64,000 nucleotides of DNA. It comes from Tritrichomonas musculus. Taxonomy: Eukaryota > Parabasalia > Tritrichomonadida > Tritrichomonadidae. Positions 10,162 to 19,786 of the stretch are shown here, in pieces. The notes below the pieces were generated by a model. The model searched no databases and was not told the DNA's origin. It was given only the letters and a program-made list of their open reading frames with translations. The translations under genes were made by a program, and so were the position numbers. The first letter of the stretch is position 1, and every line of letters begins with the position of its first letter. The DNA lies in assembly GCA_039105265.1 (NCBI GenBank), contig JAPFFF010000005.1, positions 1,364,001 to 1,428,000 on the forward strand. Reading direction: 5' to 3'.

Positions 10162-10575
10162 TCAGGACAAGCCGAAGCAGCTGCCGCAAATACCGTTAAA
10201 GGTCAGAAAAAAACAGTTCGTAAACTTCGCTATTTCCAAAGATTCCATAAACCAACAACAGTTTCTACTCCAAAAGCACCAATTTATGAACATAAAGCTG
10301 TTCAACCAGTCTCTGTAAAGCGCAACGACTATAAAATTATCCGTGGACAAGTTTCAAGCGATAAAGTCTCAAGAAAAATCGAAGACGAAAACACTTTAGT
10401 TTTCTGGGTCGATCTCCGTGCAACAAAGCCAGAAATCGCAGCAGCAGTTAACCGCCTCTACAAAGTCAAGCCACTTAAGATCAGCACTGTTGTCACAGCT
10501 AAATGCCTCAAGAAGGCCTATGTTCGCCTCCCAGCAGACTTCGAAGCAATTAACATTGCTAACGAAATGGCATAA
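10159..10575 (+). CDS. RPL23A: 60S ribosomal protein uL23 (L23a)
   Basis: A 138-residue protein matching eukaryotic uL23/L23a. A basic N-terminal extension (KGQKKTVRKLRYFQRFHKP) binds rRNA. It is followed by the conserved core VSRKIEDENTLVFWVDLRA and AAVNRLYKVKPLKISTV, ending KKAYVRLPAD and an NIANEMA-type tail. It sits near the polypeptide exit tunnel and helps dock SRP and nascent-chain factors. Length is close to the normal family size, without introns. Codon use is biased towards C-ending codons relative to neighbours, as expected for a highly expressed gene. The stop codon overlaps a TAAA tract (CATAAAAGG), the trichomonad-style polyadenylation signal. The ATG follows M3 and M5 promoter elements. 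Confidence 0.95.
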   Translation: MSGQAEAAAANTVKGQKKTVRKLRYFQRFHKPTTVSTPKAPIYEHKAVQPVSVKRNDYKIIRGQVSSDKVSRKIEDENTLVFWVDLRATKPEIAAAVNRLYKVKPLKISTVVTAKCLKKAYVRLPADFEAINIANEMA

Positions 10576-10864
10576 AAGGATTATCATATTTTTTAATTTA
10601 TTTATTTTATTTTTTATTTTATTTTTCATTTTTTTATATTTACTTTAATTTTGATGCGCGCGCCAACTTTGAAATATCATTAGAAATTGTATCATATCTT
10701 TTTGTGTTTATGGAACTCATCAATTGCTTTTTCTAAGTTAACATTAATATCAATAAACGCTAAAAGCATTGGGTTTGCATTAATTAATACAAGAAAAAAA
10801 AACAGACTGGAAATATCAAAATATTTGGTTTTTATTTTATTAAAATCCTATTTTGAATTCTTTT

Positions 10865-12385
10865 TTATTCCGGAACATACCACTTTTGTTGTTCGGCGGC
10901 GTCATCTTCAGTAACAAACGGCTTATCAAGGATAACAAGAGATGCAGTTCCGCAGGCAGGACATGATTCTGAAAGTGATGCAATATCTTGTGTATCAACA
11001 GAATTAAGATAGCAAGAAGTATGAACAACATGACCACAAGGAAAAGCTTCAAATTGAGAATCGCAAACGATCTGGCCACAAAGGAAGCATGTTGCTTCGA
11101 GTGGATTAATTTCTAAAGGTTTCAAATCTGGTGTATTTAATATCTCTCTTTGTGAATTAGCGCGCCCTTCAATTTTTGTACGTAGCTCTTCACATGATTT
11201 TATTTCGTCAGAAGATCTCTGCACAGCCTCAGCAATAATGGTATTGAGCGAGTCCATTGGCATATCTTCTGGAATTAATGGGAAAATATCATCAAGGGTG
11301 AGAACACCTGATTGGTTTGCAGCAGAAATCAAATCATTCCAAGCGTATTTCTTACGTTTGGAAGTGTCTCTGCACGATTTGAGAAGATGGACCCATAACG
11401 AAGCAAGGTCAGAAGATTCTTTAAGCGCATGTCCTTTTAGAAGGTTGACAGCAAACATTTCTGACTCACGAAGAGCATAATCAATAGCTAACTGATGCCT
11501 TCCTTCAACATGAGCGTAAAGTTCTGCAGCTAATGAATACATCTTTTTCCTTTCCAAGTATTTAACTATAAAATCGGAGTCGATAAGGTTGATTTGGGGA
11601 GTGTGGAAGAAAGCTTTAATTTCTTGAGTTTTATTTGCAAAAATTAAATATAATAAATATACATGGAAATGAGCTGGTTCTGTAAATAAACCAAGCTCAT
11701 AAAAGGTTTGTATGTTGATTCCAATATTTTCTCTAAGTGCAATATTTTCGTAGCTTGGAACTTGAATGGCAAGTTGAACAAGTGTATCAAATATTGCGTC
11801 AGTTGGGGGTTTCTCTACATTGGAAAGAAATTCAGTAAGTTGCATTGTTTGGAAAGGAAGGATACGAAGATAGGCTGCTCTTTGAAGAATAGTTGGAACG
11901 TTTAATGTATATTGCAAAATATTTTGATGGCGTCCACTGCTCATTAAATATTGAACAAGACTTGTATAATCATTAAATGCAAGGCAGGCATTTTGAATCA
12001 AATTCATTTCACCTGATTGAAAAATCCATTTCAGAACAAGATCCTTATCAAGGCCTTGCTTATGCTCGTTAATGAAACTTGTTATACGTTTCGACTCGTT
12101 TGGATCGAGGTTAAATAGCGCTGTTTGAAGGTATAAATGCCATATAATTTGTTGTGAAACAGGAGAAGCGATAAACATTGAGGATTGTTTGTAAAGATAA
12201 GAAGTAAGCACTTTAGGGCAATTCGATATCATTTTAAGGGCGTAATTAAAAGGTATTTTTTGGGTTATTAAACTTTCTGCTGCTGAATCGTATTCATGTT
12301 CGTCAATCATTTGAGCAATGTCATCGGGAAGTGTTGCGGAAAGATATTGTTTTTGATAAAGGGGTTTATTAACAAAAAGAGCCAT
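10865..12385 (-). CDS. Vps18-like HOPS/CORVET subunit, C-terminal half only
   Basis: A 506-residue protein starting at ATG 12385 (MALFVNKPLY). Residues about 15-400 form a helical solenoid resembling the clathrin-heavy-chain-like repeats of class C Vps proteins, for example QIPFNYALKMI-like and YLERKKMYSLAAELYAHVEG segments. The C-terminus (433-479) is a RING-type zinc site: CFLCGQIVCD, FEAFPCGHVVHTSCYL and SCPACG, the layout of Vps18/Pep3. Family members tether late endosomes and vacuoles. Full Vps18 proteins have an N-terminal WD-like propeller and are about twice this length. None is encoded here, and no frame upstream supplies it. It may be a naturally headless paralogue. Vps11 or another RING-solenoid protein is the main alternative. 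Confidence 0.65.
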   Translation of the reverse strand: MALFVNKPLYQKQYLSATLPDDIAQMIDEHEYDSAAESLITQKIPFNYALKMISNCPKVLTSYLYKQSSMFIASPVSQQIIWHLYLQTALFNLDPNESKRITSFINEHKQGLDKDLVLKWIFQSGEMNLIQNACLAFNDYTSLVQYLMSSGRHQNILQYTLNVPTILQRAAYLRILPFQTMQLTEFLSNVEKPPTDAIFDTLVQLAIQVPSYENIALRENIGINIQTFYELGLFTEPAHFHVYLLYLIFANKTQEIKAFFHTPQINLIDSDFIVKYLERKKMYSLAAELYAHVEGRHQLAIDYALRESEMFAVNLLKGHALKESSDLASLWVHLLKSCRDTSKRKKYAWNDLISAANQSGVLTLDDIFPLIPEDMPMDSLNTIIAEAVQRSSDEIKSCEELRTKIEGRANSQREILNTPDLKPLEINPLEATCFLCGQIVCDSQFEAFPCGHVVHTSCYLNSVDTQDIASLSESCPACGTASLVILDKPFVTEDDAAEQQKWYVPE

Positions 12386-13041
12386 CAATTTGAATTGTCA
12401 ATTTTGATAGAAAAAAAAATTCATTTATTTTCGATCATTTTCACTTCACTTTTATATGTACATTCTCATCTATTGCTTGATTTATTGCATAGATATATTA
12501 AATTAACTAATATGAATAATGATGAATGAACTCTTTGAAAACTTATGAAATCAAAATAAAATGATTGAAATAAATTAAAATTAAAGTCGGATTTAGTAAA
12601 TCTGGTATTCATATTTTATTGCTGAACATTGCAATTTTTCTTTGTCGTAATGAAGATTAAAAAATAATCACAATAAATGAAGAATTTATAATTTGCTCTT
12701 AATATACAATATTATATAAAATATATGTATGAACACATTCAACCATACAATTTTGTATATAATGCAGAACATAAATTTTTAAAATGCGATTGTCTGGCAT
12801 CAATTATTTTTGTAACATGGAAATTTATTTGTTTGATTAATTTCCAACACATAAATGCATATATATCTGCTTAATTTTCATTCATTTTTTGGGATTACTC
12901 CTTTGTTAATCAAATTTGAATAAATAACATGAACTGTTTTTTACCTATTCGTTAAATACAAAATAATACTTTTAAAACGCCTAATTATCTTATATTATTT
13001 AAAAACACTGCAAAGGATAGAAACTTTTTTTTTTCATTAAA
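12386..13041. other. Intergenic spacer
   Basis: AT-rich spacer of 656 bp with no coding frame, repeat or RNA gene recognised. Confidence 0.5.
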
Positions 13042-13257
13042 TTACAACAATTTTGGATCTTCTTCTGGTATCTCAATAACATTTCTATCAGAATCGGCGT
13101 CATCATCAGAATTGGTTTTGACATCAATTGGAAAATCAGCTAATGGTTTCGAAAAAGGTGATGTAATTTTATCAATTTTTTTAAGATGAAATAATGGATC
13201 TTGAGTCCATTGGTCATCTTTTTTTGAGCAGCAGCAAATAGATGAGAAGATGCCCAT
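13042..13257 (-). CDS. Small lipid-anchored protein candidate
   Basis: A 71-residue protein starting at ATG 13257. The N-terminus MGIFSSICCCSKK fits dual acylation: Gly2 with Ser at position 6 for N-myristoylation, followed by three cysteines for palmitoylation. The rest is acidic (NSDDDADSDRNVIEIPEEDP) with no known domain, and there is no transmembrane segment. The expected location is the inner face of the plasma membrane or an endosomal membrane. The sense-strand motif CTAACTTTTTCAAAG lies about 40-55 bp upstream of the ATG. The clear acylation signal and gene-like promoter context argue that this short frame is real. Function is unknown. Confidence 0.6.
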   Translation of the reverse strand: MGIFSSICCCSKKDDQWTQDPLFHLKKIDKITSPFSKPLADFPIDVKTNSDDDADSDRNVIEIPEEDPKLL

Positions 13258-13692
13258 TAGAGATTTTGAAATTCAACAAAAAAAAATTGATTGCTTTGAA
13301 AAAGTTAGAATAACCCCAAAATTCTTCACAATTTGTGACAAAAGTTGTAAAAAATAAAATCATTTTATTATGGTAAATTAAAATATAATAGTAATATTTA
13401 ACATATGAATAATATCAACTATTTATAAAAGGCAAAAGTAACAAAATATTCTTTAATAACAATTAGATTCATTTTATCAACATGAAAATATTGATTTTGA
13501 ATCGCATCAAAACAAATACTTTTACATTCATATACAGTGTAATGATGATAAGCAATTGGCATAAAACATTATAATGAATTTTCACTTAATAATATTATTA
13601 TTATTAACATTCTGTAAATGCTATTGAAGTATTTGAACACCATTTTAAAATAGGGTCAAAAGAAAAATAGCCAAAATTGTTTTTGATGAAAA
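13258..13692. other. Intergenic spacer
   Basis: AT-rich, with no gene seen. It carries the ACTTTTT-type motif (minus strand) near 13300, which probably belongs to the upstream region of the small lipid-anchor candidate. Confidence 0.45.
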
Positions 13693-14829
13693 TTATAGTG
13701 CATCAGCAAAATCGTTTTCTGCATCTTCTTTTGCGGTCTGAACTACGTGACTAATTTCTTTGCTTTTGCACCTCATTTCTAAAAATGGATGTTTTAAAAG
13801 AGAATGAGCAGATGGCCTTTTTTTTGGATCAAGTCTATTACACTTCTCAATAAAGCTAATGAATTCTTCTGACCATTCATCTTCATCTTCCTCCCTTTCC
13901 CTCAATTCTGGTAAACCATGTTTTTGAACAAGTTCAGCTGCCTTTTGGGGTGCTAAATCTGAGAGTGGAGGATCGCCGTCAGCTAATTCTCTTAACAAAA
14001 CTCCAAGAGACCAAATATCTGCTGCAAATGAGTATTCTTCACCTGCATAAACCTCTGGTGCCATTCGATAAGGGCTTCCAACAATGTCATCACATTTAGC
14101 ATTTTTATCACTGAGCTGCGTCGCAAATCCAAAATCACCTATTTTTGCTTTACCATTTGAATTTAAAAAAATATTAGCAGTTTTTATATCTCGGTGAATT
14201 ATATTCAGAGAATGTAAGTAATCTATACCTTTTAATATTTTATATGCAAAGTATGCTATTTGGTTTTCTGTAAATTCAATATATTTTCCTATCATACTAA
14301 GTTCTCCACCATCCATATATTCCATTATTATATAAATTGTATCGTCAATAAGATGAGCAGATATCATTTTGACCATATATTTTGATTTAAGTTGAGCCAT
14401 TACTTGAACCTCACTAGCCATAAATTGAATATTTTCTTTTTGAATTGGCATTTGTTTTACTACAACGATCTTTTTATGAGAAAGGGCAGTAAAAACTTTT
14501 GATGTAAGACCTTCCCCTATATAATGAAAATCGATTAAAAAACCATGTGGGTCTGTAGTTTTAAGCATTTCGGCAATTTGATCTTCATTTCGATCCGTTG
14601 AAGGGGATTTATCTAAAGTCTGGCTTACTATATTTTCCGGTACATTCCTAAGAAATTCTTGCCATTCAGGTGAAATACTGTTTGAAAAAGACGAATGTGG
14701 AAGTTTATTTATTGGAAAATAATTTTCATATTCCTTTGGAACACCTCTGTAAACGCATTCATTTGGATCATATACAATCCTGAAAACAAGAGTAACGTCG
14801 TAAGGCTCTGAAATGTTGTACCCTTTCAT
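13693..14829 (-). CDS. PAK/STE20-like serine/threonine kinase
   Basis: A 378-residue kinase starting at ATG 14829 (MKGYNISEPY); longer readings lack an ATG. Residues 6-38 (ISEPYDVTLVFRIVYD, then GVPKEYENY) resemble the p21-binding (CRIB/PBD) domain of PAKs, though the usual His pair is replaced. The kinase domain spans about 102-350: glycine loop IGEGLTSKVF, VAIK-type Lys125, HRDIKTANIF (212-221), DFG (232-234) and APE (257-259), so all catalytic residues are present. PAKs act downstream of Rho/Rac GTPases on actin and cell shape. The short linker between PBD and kinase matches the compact PAKs of protists. Rac binding is uncertain because of the altered CRIB histidines. Confidence 0.85.
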   Translation of the reverse strand: MKGYNISEPYDVTLVFRIVYDPNECVYRGVPKEYENYFPINKLPHSSFSNSISPEWQEFLRNVPENIVSQTLDKSPSTDRNEDQIAEMLKTTDPHGFLIDFHYIGEGLTSKVFTALSHKKIVVVKQMPIQKENIQFMASEVQVMAQLKSKYMVKMISAHLIDDTIYIIMEYMDGGELSMIGKYIEFTENQIAYFAYKILKGIDYLHSLNIIHRDIKTANIFLNSNGKAKIGDFGFATQLSDKNAKCDDIVGSPYRMAPEVYAGEEYSFAADIWSLGVLLRELADGDPPLSDLAPQKAAELVQKHGLPELREREEDEDEWSEEFISFIEKCNRLDPKKRPSAHSLLKHPFLEMRCKSKEISHVVQTAKEDAENDFADAL

Positions 14830-15023
14830 AAAATCTAAATCAAAATTATTTTTATTCAATTATTTCAGAAAATTATTTATATACGATCAAGTTTTTATTG
14901 AATTTTGAATAATGAAAAATTATAGTTAATTCATTCGGAATCATCAATTACTTTTATAGTTTATTTTGGAATTTAAAAAAACAGTATACTGTTTCTAAGC
15001 AAATTATTATTCATCTTTTTTAA

Positions 15024-16655
15024 GGGGAAACTAGGATAACGATCAACAAATTGAATGCATATTCAAAAAAATTGAATAAAAAGTATTATTCCTATTTTAC
15101 CATTCATACAAATGCTTATATGCTATTAAACTCTAGAGTTTTCAATAAAATTATTCAAGCAAACGTATTTTTGATTAGTTATACCCATTTCTAATTCTTT
15201 TTTTCTGAATATTTATTAAATGATGTTATCACTTATATAATAAGGTAAATCTTCTTAAAATTTTTCATTTTAACCTTTTTTCGCATGATGATGGCAAGTA
15301 TGTTAATATTTCTGTGAATTTACCGATTTTGAAAATGAGTCATTTTTTAAACATTGAATTGAATATTTATCAAGAGAAATCAATGTTATAATTAAAATAG
15401 TTACAAAACAATATTAACTTAAATAAAATATCAAAATAAATATATTTTTTATATTTTTCGATAGTTGTTATTCCTTTCAATTTTTATTTCATAAAAAGTT
15501 ATTATATTTTTATATTTCCATAATTTTTTGAATATTTCTAGCTATTTTATTTTTTATCATGTTTTCTAATTACAAATAATACAATTATTAATATAAAAAA
15601 TTGAGTTTTTAAGTATAAATGTTGTTTATAAAATAAAAACGATAAGAAATTATTAGAAAATTTCTGAATTAACAATTTTTATATTAAAAAATAAAGATTT
15701 ATATTAAAAATAAATAAATAATATTTAATCAAAAATCTTTTATATATATTATTAATGCAATAAAAAATGATTGCCTTTATAAAATAATTGAATTAATATA
15801 TTATAAGAAGATATTAATAAAATGATAAAATAAAGTTTTTCAATGTTTTTGATAATTTTCTTAAAATTTCAATTAAAAATAAAATAAATAATTCTAAACG
15901 CGCTTCTAATTTTTGAAGTTTCCAAACAGCATTTATCAATGTCCAAATGATGTAGAAGTAAATCTCAAATTTATAATTCAGTTAAGCCCACTTTTCTCAT
16001 GATAATTACAAAAAAAAGCACATATTTAAATCCAAATTTATTTTTTGTTCAATTGTTTGGTTTGATTTCCATCTATTTATTTATCTTTTTTAATACATAT
16101 ATGTTTCCATGAATATCGTTTTTCAATAACTTGCAAAAGCCTGTATACAAAAACTAATTCATCATCATATAATAATCATATTTTTTGAAGGGATACAATT
16201 GGTTAAAAAGAAAAAAATCGTCCAATATAAATATAAAATAATCATATGATTTTGCATGATTAATATGAACCACCAGAACTCATCAGAAAAAAAATCTCAG
16301 TACCTCAAAACCCAACTTAAATGTTTCATAACTTTATAATGTGATTGTTTTTTCATGCAAAATTACTTGAATAATGTTTTAAATTATTGTTACTTTTTAC
16401 TATTATTATTAAAACTATTTATTTTATTACACGGACGAGATCCGAATTTCAATATTTTTTATTATTTGTTTTTACTTTCATTCATTAATTTTTAGATAAT
16501 AATAAATTTCAGAATATTTAAAACCTATATAATAATTCTCATCGGACAATATTTATCAGAGAACTTGCAATTAATCGATCTTTTCAGATCGTGTATCAAA
16601 AAGTTTGTATAGAAATTTGAATTATATTCAAAAAGTTTCAAATCCTAGTTTCCCC
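15024..16655. mobile_element. TTAA-flanked inverted-repeat element
   Basis: GGGGAAACTAGGAT directly follows TTAA at 15020-15023. Its exact reverse complement ATCCTAGTTTCCCC directly precedes TTAA at 16656-16659. Perfect 14-bp terminal inverted repeats with a TTAA target are the signature of piggyBac-type insertions, though the usual CCC-type terminus is absent. The 1.63-kb interior is extremely AT-rich with no frame longer than about 60 codons. The copy is therefore non-autonomous or decayed. Confidence 0.6.
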
Positions 16656-16824
16656 TTAAAATCAATAATCATAAGCAAAAACAAGTGCAAGAAAATAATT
16701 GCACCAATATGTTTCTGCATTGCAAATTGAGTGGTATTTATTACTTGTAGAGAGTTTAAATTCTGATTGAGTGAGAAATATTATTTTTCTAAAAATTGAA
16801 AAAGAGTTATATAAAGTAAAGTTC

Positions 16825-17112
16825 AAAACCCCCTAACGATAAAAAAACCCCCTAACTTTTTTAAAATTTGAGAGAAAACTTCTTATAGATCAATAAATAT
16901 TCATTCATTTTAATATATTTAATAATGTATTCAATATTATTTATGTATTATAATTTAGAAGCCCTGATTTTAACTTTACAAAACCCCCTAACTTTTTTCC
17001 TAATTTTAATTTAAATTCAAAAGAAAGTACTTTTTGCCATCAAAAAAGGCTAATTTGAGAGGGAAAAATGGTCAAAAAAAGTTAGGGGGTTGTTGAAAAA
17101 GTTAGGGGGTTT
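16825..17112. mobile_element. Inverted CCCCCTAAC repeat element
   Basis: Two direct copies of AACCCCCTAAC (16825-16837 and 16844-16860) face two copies of GTTAGGGGG (17074-17091 and 17096-17112). A fifth copy lies inside at 16980-16997. Most are followed by a T tract (or preceded by an A tract). The arrangement is a short element about 288 bp long with doubled terminal inverted repeats. Telomere-like CCCTAA resemblance is noted, but the copies are not a tandem array. Confidence 0.5.
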
Positions 17113-18683
17113 ATTCCTTTTCTTTATTAAATATTTGTAGCTTTTTTCAATACTCAATTATTCATTGAATTTTTTTTCAATATATATAAAATTATTTCTG
17201 ATAAAATTTGAGAAGATAATGAGAGATTTTTTCAATTGAAAGCTTTTTGGTAGAAATTTTTACTTGCACTTTTCCGAGATTTTATTCTGAAAAAGTTTGT
17301 CTATCAAATTTAGTTGCACTTTCCGAAAAGGGCGGCCAACAAAAGCTTTCACATCTAACTCAAAGTACAGTTATATTGGAAATTATATATTCTAATATTA
17401 ATATATATATTAAAATTAATTACTAATGCATCTCATGATTACTTTTATTTTATTTTAAATAATTAGATATTTTTATTTTTTAAAAATTGAATTAATTTGA
17501 ATGAAATATAAAAATAATATTTTTCTTATTTCTCAATAATCTTCAAATATTATAAATTTAAAATCAAAAAATATTTTTATATATTCATTCATAAAATAAA
17601 CAATTATATTAAGAATAAAAATCATTGGATTTTTTTTATGAACATAGTAAATCATCTTAAATTAAATAACTTTTTTACGGAATAAGATCTGAATGTTTAT
17701 AATAAAACAATTTTTTGTGTTTTGAAAAGCAAAAAACAAATAAATTAAAATTTTCTTAATTGGTTGAAATAATCATAAGACGGGAAAAATCAAATATGTT
17801 TAAAGCATTAATGGAGTATAATTGATATATATAATCAATTATTGTAATTTGTTTGCGATTTTAATTTAAATGTAAAGCTATATAAATCTCAATATGATAA
17901 CAGTCAAACGAATCATGATTTTGATTTTTAATTATAAATATACTATAAGTATATAATATTTCACCTCTAATTATGGAATGAAACATTTTAATTTGATGGA
18001 ACTAATGATATGAATCTCTCCATAATGTAATTATTTCAACGTTACTTTTAGAAATCAATATATTTAAATCATGTATGTTGCATATATAGAATTTATTTAC
18101 AAAATAAATCTTTTTTTGAAAGAATCAAGGCCATTTTTGTTTTTTAGATCGGCTTTATTTTGCCATTATTGAAATAAAATACATATTTCTCAATAATTTG
18201 AGTTAGGATTTAAATATTAATTATTTTATTAGTTCTATTTTTATTTAATTAATATAAATAAAGAATTAATTTATAAAAGGATGTGCCAATTTTTAGATAT
18301 TTTCTTTTTAAAATGCTCTTACAAAATTTTTTGTATCAAAGGTATCTCAAAGAAAAACAAAATTATTTAAAAAACGATTGCTTAAATATTGCATATTTAT
18401 ATACCAAGTAATTGAAACTCATATTTAATTCAGGATATATCTCATTTTAGCAGATCGGATATTATGGATATTGATGCATTGACCAAAATAAAACAAAATA
18501 TTATTAACAATATTTAATACAAATATTAAATAAATAGTTATTATTCGTAAATGTACTTATTTTAATGAGATAAATGGAAAATAATAGCAAATTTTAAATT
18601 CATTCAATTTCGTTGGCCTCCCTTTCTTTCCGAACAAAACCTTTCAAAAAGTTAAAAGGGTAAAATAAAGAGAATTCTCTTTA
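17113..18683. other. AT-rich spacer without genes
   Basis: About 1.6 kb of very AT-rich DNA. No coding frame, paired repeat or RNA gene was recognised. Confidence 0.5.
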
Positions 18684-19456
18684 TTTGGCGCTTTATTTTC
18701 CAAAAACTTTAATTTATATTTATTATTTTGAGTAATGAATGAATGATTCCGATATTCAAATGACGACGATGTTCGAAGAATTGCGGGACTCGAATGACGA
18801 CGATTCTCAAAGAAATACGGGACTCGAATGACGACGATTCTCAAAGAAATACGGGACTCGAATGACGACGATTCTCAAAGAAATACGGGACTCGAATGAC
18901 GACGATTCTCAAAGAAATACGGGACTCGAATGACGACGATTCTCAAAGAAATAATATTTAAATCTTTAATTAAAATATTATATAATATATTCTTTATTAT
19001 TTTAAATTCTAATTCATCATTGAAATTTTTTCTTCTTGGTTTGAACTTCTTCTTCTTTGTTCGAACTTCTTCTTCTTTGTTCGAACTTCTTCTTCTTGGT
19101 CTGAACTTCTTCTTCTTTGTTCAAACTTCTTCTTCTTTGTTTGAACTTCTTCTTCTTTGTTTGAACTTCTTCTTCTTGGTTTGAACTTCTTCTTCTTTGT
19201 TCGAACTTCTTCTTCTTTGTTCGAACTTTGAGAATCGTCGTCATTCGAGTCCCGTATTTCTTTGAGAATCGTCGTCATTCGAGTCCCGTATTTCTTTGAG
19301 AATCGTCGTCATTCGAGTCCCGTATTTCTTTGAGAATCGTCGTCATTCGAGTCCCGCAATTCTTCGAACATCGTCGTCATTTGAATATCGGAATCATTCA
19401 TTCATTACTCAAAATAATAAATATAAATTAAAGTTTTTGGAAAATAAAGCGCCAAA
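18684..19456. mobile_element. Fold-back element with 34-bp repeat arms
   Basis: The outer arms (18684 onward, and ending at 19456) begin TTTGGCGCTTTATTTTCC and are near-perfect reverse complements over more than 230 bp. Inside each arm lie tandem 34-bp units containing GACGACGATTCTCAAAG: six units at 18762-18953 on the left and five at 19227-19382 on the right. Unequal numbers in the two arms suggest turnover after insertion. The centre holds 20-bp tandem units. The whole can fold into a very long hairpin. Open frames here are by-products of the repeats. Confidence 0.85.
19041..19226. repeat. 20-bp minisatellite (GAACTTCTTCTTCTTTGTTC)
   Basis: About nine tandem copies of a 20-bp unit with variants (TTTG/TTGG, TTCG/TTTG). 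It sits exactly in the loop of the fold-back element. The period is not a multiple of three, so the same repeat runs open in several frames and encodes Lys/Arg/Glu-rich strings. These are not considered genes. Confidence 0.9.
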
Positions 19457-19786
19457 AAAATCTCACAAAAAGTTGAAAAAATTCTTCACTATTCCTCTCA
19501 AAAAGTTTTCTCAGAAAAAGTGGTGTATTAGCAAACCATTCCCCCTTTAATCTCAAGTAAAAACTTTTTTTATCTTAAGCATTTTTTATTTTTATTTTTT
19601 ATTTTTGCTTGCCTTAATTCGTGGAACAATTTCTGATCCTTTTATTACAGAATAATTTCTGCTTTTTGATGATTAATATTTTTGGAAATAATCTTGAAGT
19701 GAATTAATAAATAATTCTGTTTCAGGATCATGTTTTAACTTGTCTCCTATTCCAGTAAAAAACAAATCACATGCAATTTCTTTAAT

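Noticed and set aside
16829-17112. Telomere array reading of the CCCCCTAAC words
   Set aside because: Copies are few, dispersed and in opposite orientations, so they are not a telomeric tandem array.
19009-19278. Lys/Arg/Glu-rich open frames on both strands
   Set aside because: They arise from the 20-bp repeat, whose period is not a multiple of three, so open reading occurs in several frames without meaning.
18762-19382. Regular repeats that could be taken for a CRISPR array
   Set aside because: The units are strictly tandem with no unique spacers, occur in inverted arms, and the organism is eukaryotic.
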